A stretch of DNA of 64,000 nt from Branchiostoma floridae (Eukaryota > Chordata > Leptocardii > Amphioxiformes > Branchiostomatidae), in NCBI RefSeq assembly GCF_000003815.2, contig NC_049984.1, positions 5,667,258-5,731,257 of the forward strand, given 5' to 3'. The first letter of the stretch is position 1, and every line of letters starts with the position of its first letter. The translations under genes and the position numbers were made by a program. The notes under the pieces were generated by a model. That model searched no databases. It was given only the letters and a program-made list of their open reading frames with translations, and was not told the origin of the DNA. Of the stretch, positions 12,577-23,400 are shown piece after piece.

Positions 12577-15500
12577 ACGTAGAGACCATGGTGCTGCGGA
12601 ACCCCTGGGGACAGGCACCTATGGAGGTGGCGGAGGACAGCCTTGATGGTGTAGAGTACTTGGATGAGGAACTGGAAGGCGTCCCCAACGGCCCTTATCC
12701 GTGCCAGTTCTGCGAGAAGACCTTCTCCAGACTCACGTACCTCAAACGACACGAACAGATTCACAGTGACAAAATGCCCTTCAGGTAGAATATCTGTTTT
12801 GTCATTGTCCTGCAATCTTAAAGTAAAGAAATGTTCTCACTGCGCAATCTTGATTTTATGGATGTCAATTGTGCAAATGAATGGGCTGTCATGCAATAAC
12901 ACATTATGCTACGTAGTACGGCCAAAGAACAGGTGGTCACTGTAGACAGGATTCTTTATGTTTTTTTTTATAATGAAAATTACATGTACATGTAGGAGCC
13001 CACCAAAAAGTGGTCACATTGGCAAGGTAGCCCCTATGTTGGCCTGATATCCGAACCTTGTGTGGCTGCCGTCTCTACGTAAAAAAAAGAGTCAAGATAG
13101 CAGAATATCTTGAAAAGAGTCCAGATATCAGAATAATTATTGTAGGAAAGTTTGCCTGCGTATGGAAATGTAACTACTGTTTGTTGTCCTGGTGTGAAGC
13201 ATTAACTTGGATGGCACACGTGATCTTGAACAACTGGTAGACTGCTTGCTAGTACATTTGTTAGCCTTTTTTTTTATCATAGTCTTTCTGTGAATCTCTT
13301 TCACAGTAACTTTCTACATTGCATTCTGTATAGAGATGAAAAAAGAACAACACAATTTCAACATATGATAGTGATCAAATTACTTTGGTTTCAACCAATT
13401 GAATTTTAATCCTGATTTTGTGTTTATTTTGTTTTGCTTTTTTACGCCAGATGTGGGTAAAGAAAAGAGACATTTTGACATTAATAGTCATAAATATAAT
13501 TTTATTTCTATTATTGGTTTTGGTTCTTCCTGTTTTAATCCTGTTTTGTACTTTTGTTTTTGTTTTCTTTTTACACCAGATGTGAGTACTGCCTCCGGTT
13601 GTTCAAGCACAAGCGCAGTCGTGACCGCCATGTCAAACTTCACACCGGCGATAAAAAGTACCGCTGCACTTACTGTGACGCTTCCTTCTCCCGCAGCGAC
13701 CACCTCAAGATCCACCTCAAGACCCACAACTCCGACAAGCCCTACCGCTGCGTCATCTGCAACAAGGGGTACACGTCTGCGGCGACATTGGCAGCCCACG
13801 CGCAGACGCACCACAAGGTTTCGGACGCGAAGGACGAGTTCCGGTGCTTCCAGTGCGCAGAGACCTTTGACTCGGCGAGCGATCTCCAAGGACACGTCGT
13901 CACTCACGACCAGGGTTCCCGTCCGAACAAGAAAATGATGATGCAGTGCAACTACTGTGCAGAGTTGTTTGGCTCCGTGGAAGCACTAGTCCAACACGTG
14001 GAGGACAGCCACGCAAAGGACAAGAGAAACAAGTGTCCCCTGTGTTCTGAATGTTTTGTCAACTCGGAGAAGTTGCACGAACACATGGAGGCACACGGAG
14101 AGGACGGCTCCATACACCGCTGTCCGTACTGCCCCAAACAGACCTTCCCCAGCATCGCAGTTCTAGAAATACACCTTCGTACCATGCACGGGGACAAACC
14201 AGTGTATGGCCACCTCTGTCAGTACTGCAACAAAGAGTATCCCACCCTGATCAACCTGGCCAATCATATCAAATGTGACCACCAGAAAGAAGCACTAGGC
14301 ACTGATTTTTCTGATACGCGGTACCCCTGTGATTACTGTACTATGGACTTCGGAAGCGCATCACTGCTATACACCCACGTGAAATTTGTCCATTCTTTGT
14401 CTAAGTCTTCACTGAAAGAGGACAATGTGGTGTACTGCCCACAGTGCACTATGGGGTTTCCAACCATGACGTCATTCAACGAACACGCGGAAGAAGTTCA
14501 TGGGGCGTCAAGCCTCTCCCCAATACCCAGTTCGACGAACAGTGTCTTGAGTTCACTCCTAAACGAAGGAAGCATCAATCTTCCGTTGGAAGAAGGCCTG
14601 AGGTACCCATGTCCGTATTGTCCTGAAGGGATGAATCTTTTCTCCAACTTCGACCTGTTGCGAGACCACGTGCAGGAGCAACACGGGACTAGAACACAAT
14701 GTTCACCAGTTGGAAGTACTCCTCCTGCACACACAGTTACCAACTCAAAGGACGAATCGAAAAAGCCAAGCCCTGGAGAGGCAGGAAGAAAGAAGAAAAC
14801 ACAGCATTCGGAAGAGAAGAACTCGATAGAGAGAAATGGCTTCTTTTGTTCACAGTGCGATGTCAGCTACCTGACGCTAGAAGCCTTCCAAACTCACCTG
14901 AAGACCCATCTTGATATGCTGCTACAGAAGCACCCCTGTCCAAAATGTGGCGTGGAGTTCACCTCGGAGGACCAGATGCTTCAGCACATGTTGGAGCACT
15001 TCATGGCAGTCGCCACCGAGTACGGCTGCCAGACTTGTGAGAAGACGTTCGCCAAAGCGGACGACTTGCAGAAGCATCTCTTCGACATCCACGCCCATCA
15101 CCTGTACCGCTGCTCCCTCTGTAAGGAAATGTTCGACTCCAAAGTCTCCATCCAAGTCCACTTTGCCATCAAGCATAGCAACGAGTGTCGCCTGTACAAA
15201 TGCACCAAGTGCTGGGGAATGTTCCCTTCCGAGGGTGAGCTGGTGGCCCACATCAAGACGACGCATCTTCACAGCAAGCCCTTCCGTTGCATCTTTTGCC
15301 AGGAGGCGTTTAGCTCCGACTTGGAGCTGCAGTGCCACGTGACCACGCACAACAAGCAGTACCAGTGTCACCTGTGCGAGGCCTCCTTCCACGTGCAGTT
15401 CCTACTGGAGAAACACGTGCTTGAGAAGCACAGCTGTCCCATGGAAGACGGCAAGAAGGGGGCCAGGAGTGAAGAGGAGTCGGAGTCACAAAGCAGTCCC

Positions 15501-17294
15501 AGCACGAGTACGAAGAACGACAGCGAGGAAGCGACGGAGAGAGTAAGCCTTGACGAAGACAAGCTGGTCTACAAGTGTGACGTCTGCGACGGAACCTTTA
15601 CGTCGGAACGGAAGCTGAAGAATCACCGGTGGTCGATCCATAAGTTGAAGCCGCACCACAAGGGGAACAAGGACCTTCTGTTCCGCTTCCACTGCGGCGT
15701 GTGCTCAGCTGCCTTCCAGTCCGAGTACGGCCTCAAGAAGCACCTCAACGAAAACCACCAGAACAACACGGCCAGCAAGGTGCTCCTGGAGGGGATGAAA
15801 GATTCCCTGTCTACTGGAACCCCTCCACAGGGGTCCATGTGTTTCATCTGCATGCAGATAGTGATGACGGAGGAAGAGTTCGTGCACCACTGCAAGGAAC
15901 ACAACCCGGACATCGCGAACGAAAGTGGCGGGTTCAGATGCGTGATCTGCCTCCAGTTTGTGCCGAACATGGCGGAACTGAACCACCACGCTGCCGTGCA
16001 TCTGCTTGCAGCAGGACTCGGCTCGCCTACCTCCATGGCGGTGTACATCTGCAGCACCTGTAAACGCGAGTTCACATCACGAGCTCATCTTGTGTCCACC
16101 TTAAAGTCGGGGTCGCCACCCACCTACATGTGTACGGAATGTCTCAAGGAGGCCATCGAAGACAATTCCGATGAAAGCCTTATAACCGATGTGTCGCCGA
16201 ACAGCCCCCGAACTGTTGTCCACTGCTCTAAGTGTGAGCTGAAGTTCGAGACAGAGAGAGAACTGGAGGTACACTTCACATCGTCACACCCGCCCGACAA
16301 GTCGTATCAGTGTATCAAGTGTCAGAAGACCTTCGCGACGGAAGTAGAGATCCAGATACACGTGACGACCCACATGATGGAAGAGGGGACCGTCCATGAA
16401 TGCAGCTTGTGTCGGGGTGTGTACGATTCCCCAGCAAAGTTACAAGCTCACCTCATCGAACACACATTCCCAGATAAGAACTATCAATGCCTGATATGTG
16501 GGGGGAGATTCGCCACCGCACAGGACATCCAGAGTCATGCAATAGACCACGGCCCAGATGCAAGAAAGTACCACTGTCCCCATTGTACTTTGACGTTCTT
16601 TTTCGAAGCCGAGTTACAGAACCATTTGCTAAGCCATAGCGAGGTCACCCCAGGTAACTTCCAATGCCTCGAGTGCGGACAGATGTTTAACAATAATGTA
16701 AATCTAAGTAACCACCTGAAAATTCATGCTTCGAAGGATAAGACCCTGAAGTGCTCGCTGTGCCCGGAAGTGTTCAACTCGACGGGGGAGATGCAGCACC
16801 ATCACTTCTCCATGCATAGCGAGTCTGATCTTGGGACAGCGAAAAAGTCCTTTAAGTGCAACCAGTGCGACAAGGTCTTCCCCTGCATGAGCAACCTTCA
16901 AGGCCACATGCGCATCCACACGCAAGGAAAAAAGTTCCCCTGCCCCGAATGTAGCAAAGTGTTCGCCCTCGCCCGAAATTTGACCATACACATGCGGTCT
17001 CACTCGGGGGAGAAACCGTACCAGTGTCCCCTCTGCGAGAAGAGGTTCGCCAGGAAGGAGAACCGCAAGGTCCACCTGAAGTCTCACAGCGGGGTCAAGC
17101 CTTTCATGTGTCCGCACTGTGGCAAGATGTTCTCTCGCAAGTGTCACGTCAAGGATCACATGCGCACGCACGCGCTCCCCACCATGCATCAGTGCCCTGC
17201 CTGTAGCGAAGCGTTCACGATGGAGAAAAACCTGAAGAGGCACATGAAAAAGGTCCACAAATTAGAGGTGTCAGAAGAAGAGGATCAGGACTGA
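12577..17294 (+). CDS. ZNF521/ZNF423-like: ZNF423/ZNF521-like multi-zinc-finger transcription factor (two exons; N-terminus not found)
   Basis: Nuclear DNA-binding and cofactor-binding protein of the OAZ/EHZF family, which in vertebrates acts with EBF, SMAD and Notch factors. Exons are 12577-12784 and 13580-17294, with a phase-2 junction rebuilding the Arg before [17 protein letters not shown]. That finger and the next ([21 protein letters not shown] region) are family hallmarks. I count about 35 canonical C2H2 fingers plus one degenerate one (near 16050-16150, where the His pair is lost). From the ATG at 12588 the protein would be about 1303 residues, close to the roughly 1300 of human ZNF521. 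However, the exon opens in phase 1 before that ATG, so an upstream coding exon may exist; no exon for the family's N-terminal SRRKQAKPR-type motif or its first finger was found. The protein ends in an acidic EEEDQD tail. Confidence 0.93.
12785..13579 (+). other. Intron of the ZNF423/521-like gene
   Basis: GT donor follows CCCTTCAG and AG acceptor follows a long T-rich tract ending TTTACACCAG. The intron holds a copy of a dispersed repeat (about 12925-13010; see the 8.2 kb repeat entry). Short open frames in it have no recognisable domain. Confidence 0.8.
16650..17294 (+). other. C-terminal block of seven additional C2H2 fingers in the ZNF423/521-like protein
   Basis: Human ZNF423/521 end, as I recall, just after a finger with an FFFQTELQNH-like core. 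Its counterpart here ([11 protein letters not shown]) lies at about 16576-16640. The amphioxus frame continues through seven more fingers. The last five are closely spaced with classical linkers ([20 protein letters not shown]), as in DNA-reading poly-finger proteins. This block is in the same exon and frame as the rest, so it is not an annotation join. Confidence 0.75.
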
Positions 17295-18910
17295 TCATGA
17301 ACTGTAAATTAGACAATGAGATTACATGTAATGTCAACTCCTATAAGTCTACCTGGTACCTATGACTATCACATGAAAAAAGGGTGAATCCAAACAGATC
17401 TACTAGTTTTAAAGCATCAATGACCCCAAGTTTTATTTCACTTCTGATGTCCACAATTTGGACTCCGAGCTGTTAAAGGCATTATTGAGACAACCTTGAT
17501 AACACCATTTTTTAATGTGATGGTATCAGGATACCCGTCAGAATTATGAGAGTTGACATTAAATGATGTGTGTATCAAAAATCTAGTGCTGCAATCTAGC
17601 TCGAGACTTTTCATGGCAGACTAGTCTGTTGTTATTGACATGTGGTATCAAGCTCAGTGCATCTGCAATATAGAATGTATTTTTTTTCTTGTCAACTTTT
17701 TTTGTCTGCTTATCATTATCATAAATTGACATAAAGCCTGCAGAAGGCACAAAAGTGAGTTGTACATTTTTGTACACAGTGTATGAATTGTAATCTATTC
17801 ACAAAGCATTCTATTAGTCAATAAGATAGACAGATAATGCTTGTCCAAACTATACTTGTTGTTAGGTGAATTATATCTTCAAAAGTGATATTTTAAAATG
17901 ATCATGTTGATGTTGTATTTTTAAGGAGTAAACTCTCAATAGTACAACATATGTCAGTAACATCCTGCATAAAGACTTTCAGAACATTCAAAAATGATTT
18001 CAACTTCTCCAAAAGTACTGTCAGGCTACAGACTTGTTCTCTTACTTCCTATATTCCAGTCCTACATTTAAATTATGATGGTTATGTTAGATCTTAGAAA
18101 TCTGTAAGTTGTTGAGCTTTGGTTTGGTTAGTTGTAATACAATTGTACTGATTATTACTGACAAGAATTTAGATAGAAGGTACATGAAACATTGTGGTTG
18201 CAAACTTTTATGGCAAGAGTTACTAGTAGTTTAAAGATAGCATAGTTAGTTTAACGCATACTTCTAGTTGTTTTGTCTGCTGAACTGTAAAAAATTATGA
18301 AACATGAAAGTGCTTAGCACCAATATTCTATTTTGGCCAGAACAGTTGTATTAATATACTGTAATGTTAGTAGTTGACAGTAAATCTATATGTGTGCCAA
18401 ATGTGTAAAACATCTTGAGCCCATATGTGGGTTTTTGATCTAAATTGTACATTGTGTTAAATACATACCTACCTTCACATGTCCTGGTTATTTAGCCCAC
18501 CTCGTATGAAAGTAATTAACTGTGCTTTAATTTAGAAGGATTTTAGGTAGGCTTATATACTGTTCGATGAAAGGATTTGTATTATTTTTGTATTATATTA
18601 CCAGAAGAGAAGATGCTTTGTTAGATAGAGCAACTGAATCTATTGACAATTGCTTGTACGGTGCTGTAGTTGGAGAAGCAGTGGTGAATTGTAGAATCCT
18701 TGAAATTGGGTGGTAAAGGGCAGACATGCCCTATTGCTTGACACATACAGGAAGACATTTGCTCAAAGAACAGCCGCAAAATTAGGGCAAAAATTCAACT
18801 AATACTCCAATCAATGTTATTGTGTTGGCCCGAATGTTAACAACGCCTCTAGGTTGGACTTATCCTCAATATATAACATGATGATGAATTCGTAATAAAT
18901 ACATTTCTAT
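17295..18910 (+). other. 3' UTR of the ZNF423/521-like gene
   Basis: About 1.6 kb of AT-rich non-coding sequence follows the TGA. An AATAAA at about 18894-18899 followed by a T-rich stretch is a plausible polyadenylation signal; a second AATAAA lies near 19174. The exact 3' end cannot be set from sequence alone. Confidence 0.5.
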
Positions 18911-20438
18911 TTGCATTGACTCTTGTTGTGACGGATGCCCTTCTTTCATTTAACTTCTGACAGGTCCCATATTGAGATGACATTGCTGTGGATTATGCAC
19001 ATGTTTGATAATGATGTAAACTTATGCAAAGTGTACACTGGTTAAAGTTACGGCAACAAGGCAATCTGTACTATGGCATTGCATCCAGAAGTGTGATTAG
19101 CTTATGTAAGGTGTGCTGAGATGTGTGCTATGTCAACTGTATTCAGGATGCCCAATATTACATTAACGTTACATGAATAAAATCTTATTGACATGATGTA
19201 TGGTTATCTATCAGTATTATCGTATGTGTGGAAATTGTAATTGGAGTTCTGTTGCATGCACTTCACACCTTCACTTGACTGCAGCACATGTATCATAAAG
19301 GTTTCTCTTTGATTATGCAAATAATATGCTTATTTGCACCAAGGACGTTATATGAAAATTATGTCAGTTAATAATATTCTCTACCCAAATAACACAAGTT
19401 GTCCCAAGCATAAAAGTTTTATTGTAGCAAAGAAGGCTATCATAGGATTCTCTCAATTAGTGATTACATCATAATGATCAAATTAATCATTCATTTGTTC
19501 ATTCATCAGTATGCAAGTACGGCCTTTATTTGATTGATTAATAATGTCCACCTGAAGTTAACATAAACGCAATAAATGAAATTCCTGTTTACCGCAAAGA
19601 AGTAACATTAATTAGGTAAAAGAGGTTTTCATTTGCATGATTGACATCTATCGATATCCCTTTTTCAAGTATGTCACTCGTTTGAAAATCCTATATTAAA
19701 TGCAGCGAATTTCTAAGATTTCCTCATCAATTATACAGAGTTTCATTACCAGCATCTTGTTACATTAACTAATTATATTTACATTTTTTGTAATAATTAA
19801 TTAATAGTTAATTTACCATCCAGAAACCTTGACAATGCATAAAAATTCTCAAATTATTCTCAGACAAACTTGGCTACTGCAGTTCAAAAAGCTGTTAGGT
19901 ACACCAAACCTAATCATGAGCCCATGCCTTTGAAAAATCCTGACCGTAGCATGTCCGGATCAAGTCCTACTGCATTACCTGTGAGAACCGCCAGGAGGGG
20001 GGGGGGCAGGATGTACTGAGTAACTACATGTTAGCCCAATACAAATCAATTCTTAATTTTGCCATCACCTAACACCATAAAAATTATCAATATGTTGATT
20101 TGAACAAGACGTATACACTTCAGTTGAGTATTGAGGGACTGTCAGAGAAGTCCGGCCGTCCGAAATTGTAATGATATAAAATTTCCTCCCCACATCTGCT
20201 TGGAGACTACCCGGCATGCACCAGAATGTTGTGGCGCGTTCAAATGAATGAGTTCCAGATGCCATTTCATCGGCGTTTTTCGACTCTAAAATAAACAGCC
20301 AGTATGTCAACATTTCTAGATCTACGACCCGCACGGGCACGGTGCTACCGGCTGAGTTTGACAGAGTTGTTTCTGTGCCCCTAGTATCGACCTAGAAGGC
20401 GTCGCAACTCGCAAGTTTGTTTTGAGAAGAGGCAAAAG
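18911..20438. other. Intergenic region and 5' flank of the TINF2-like gene
   Basis: AT-rich sequence without coding evidence up to about 20.2 kb, including a fragment of an amphioxus-type dispersed repeat (about 19870-20000) and a G run near 19998. The 100 bases before the ATG at 20439 are GC-richer and may hold the promoter. No TATA box was recognised there. Confidence 0.4.
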
Positions 20439-23400
20439 ATGTCTGCCTCGACGTCGACAGCTCCAAACCTTTCTGATGACAGAACGCAAAGGTTTTATAA
20501 AGACGTTAGTGCCGAGGAAGTCCTGACCTGGATCTTGGAGTATGCTTGTAAATACGGACTGAAGGAGGTGGTCAATGGTGAGTCTTGTTAGTTTGTCACT
20601 GTACGATGGCGATATATTTGTTTTGGGACCGCAAGGGGGGAGGGGGGCGTTTTATAATTTGAGATCATACCTGCAGGGAGATACTGAAAGACGGAATACC
20701 AAGTAATACCAAGTAATACCACGTAATACCAGGTTAAACATCACGGAACTCAAACATTTTGTGTGCATATGTGTTCCCCACATATATAAACCAAACATTT
20801 TGTGGTTTATGGGCTTTAAAATTATATTTTTGCCTATAAGAATTCCGCTAACAAAACGCCGCGCGCCGCTGCCCCGCGCGGCATGATAGCGCTGGCGGGC
20901 CGGGTCAATCAACAACACGGTTCTTCTTCTTCCGGTAATGTGCAACTGCCGATGAGTCGGCAATGATTGACTAGTGTTTCAAACACCTTATACACGTAGT
21001 TGGAACATTCAACAACATAATTGTACCAGTGTTGTCGTCGTGTTGCATGTTGTAACTTGTAACGTTAAACCGCTGGAGATTTTGCGGCACAAGCGTGTCA
21101 CTAACGTTACCCTGAGACCGACCTGATAGAAATTAGAATCAAAAGCAACTAATGGGCCCGGACAAATTTTAACGTGACGAAATGACTAAAATACAACTGT
21201 TTGAAACACTGCAAAGATAAACCAGGGCACGATGTTGCAAATAATTGAAAAATGACAAACATTAACGTCAGATTAACGTGTCGCGGCTCGCCGTGTTGTT
21301 GATGTGACCCGGCCCGCCAGCGCTATCAAATATCATGCCGCGCGGGGCAGCGGCAGTTTGCCACCGGAATTCTTTGGCAAAAATATTATTTTTAAGCCCA
21401 TAAACTACAAAATATTTGGTTTATATATGTGGGGAACACATATGTACACATAATATATGAGTTCCTTGATGTTTAACCTGGTATTACGTGGTATTACTTG
21501 GTATTACTTGGTATTCCGTCTTTCAGTACTACCGGGTGGGTACCTGCATACCTGCATACCATCGTCAGTCGAGGGAGGAGGTTATTATTTTTTTAGGGGG
21601 CCAAAACTATCATCACTTCTTCCTTACGTCCAAAGCTACCTTTCCACCAAATAATCAAGATCACGGCATTTCCAGGGCCAAAGGTACTAAAAGCGGATGT
21701 CCTGCTGCAGTACCAAGGTCGACCACCAGGAGGCCCAAAAGCAAATCTGACCGTCGGTTATATGAGCTTGATCAGGCCTTACCCACTTACCACATATCAT
21801 AGCAAGCACTTTAAACTTTCAGGACATATAGCACAGGACAGCCGTGCCTGGAACAAAACTATACTGCCCCACAGTATACAGTATGGTGTAAATCCACCAG
21901 CCTCAATCCACAGCTGGATTTGATTTGTGGTGCATGTCACCAGGGGCCCAGCATGGTGCCCTGACTCACTCACACCAAGGAGGTTGAAAAGGGTCCCCTT
22001 TTGCTCACACTCACTACTGTAAATGCCTTTAAGTTTGCGGAGATTTAATTTCGCGGTAGCGGGAAAATGGACTTTTCGCGGTGGTTTTATATTCGCGGTG
22101 AAGCGGTGGTTTTATATTCGCGGTGAAGTAGCCGCCATGAAAACCGTGAACATTAAACCACCGCGAAAGTTTCTGCATTTAAAACATCCTGTTTATCCTC
22201 TGCTGTTCCCTGTCAGGCGCGATGGTTGGACTTACTTGCATGTAGATCATTTGGAGACTTGATGCCCATGTAACTGCGCATGTGCACTTCAAAGCATGAA
22301 TTAGTTTATTGTCTCACCCTCTATATTTTCAGGCATCTCGGCAGGTAATCCCAGGAAACTGCTGCAGTATGGGATCACAGAAGGGCGACTGGTGGCGTAC
22401 CTACTGTGGAACTGCGTATCCGAGAACTTGGTGGAAGGATACGACCTCTGTATCCAGCTCCTCAGGCACACCTACACTCACGCACCTCTCGTGCGCTTCC
22501 AACATTATGTACGGATACTGTTTGCGCTCAAAGTCAAGGTGATTATGTTTATTTTATTCCACCTCTTGTAGTACCTCTGCATGTACTGGTGTCGTTTTAA
22601 CCACAGAAGAAGCCACGTGGACAAAACCAGTCAGGCTGACAGACTGGTTAAAAGTGCTAGACATGAACTTTGGAGCTCCAGATGCCTCACTGAAGGTTAC
22701 TTGCGGTGTGAAAGATGTTGGTTAGCTGAGGAACAAATCTACTGTATGAGATCTCTATATTCATTTTCTTCCAGGTTTGATTCATGCCAAAATGTATACA
22801 TGTAACATGTATACATTCATGCCAAAATGTATACATGTAACATGTATACATTTTGGCATGAATCAAACCTGGAAGAAATTATGTATTGTAGTCATTAGAA
22901 ACTGTGTACGGAATCTGGTAAAATCAAGTTTTTCAACTTGGATATCACAGTAAATGTTGCATTATTGTTTGGCATAAGCATGAATGAGATGTTTTGCACA
23001 ACAGACTAACATATATCTCATATATGGATGGAGAATTTCTCACTGTTAGCCTATACCAGCAAAGAGTGTCTAAAATGAATATGACATTCTATTGGTATTC
23101 CTTGTACAGGTCATGCTGCACATCCTGGCAGACAAGTTTGAGTTGTGCCTCGCTAGTTCCAAACTAAAGGAGTTGTTCCCGAAGGAGGGAGAAAAACTGC
23201 CTCCATCACTGGAACATGACGCTACGGTAAGCACACATTCAGTGTCTACCAGGGCTGTTTCCAGGACCCGTCCATCCGTCCTAGGACAGAAATTTGCTTG
23301 TTGGGACGGACAAAATCTTCACTCTGGCAGTGCACAAAATCTGAACTTCATGAAATTGATGAAAATGTAATAGTTAACAAATTAACAACAAGGGCTCTCA

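Noticed and set aside
13399-13938. 179-codon frame overlapping the start of the zinc-finger exon
   Set aside because: It is an out-of-frame shadow: the zinc-finger frame is the one with repeated C2H2 spacing.
20065-20340. 91-codon minus-strand frame near the TINF2-like start, considered as a divergent gene
   Set aside because: No recognised motif and no convincing donor or promoter. Kept only as flank.
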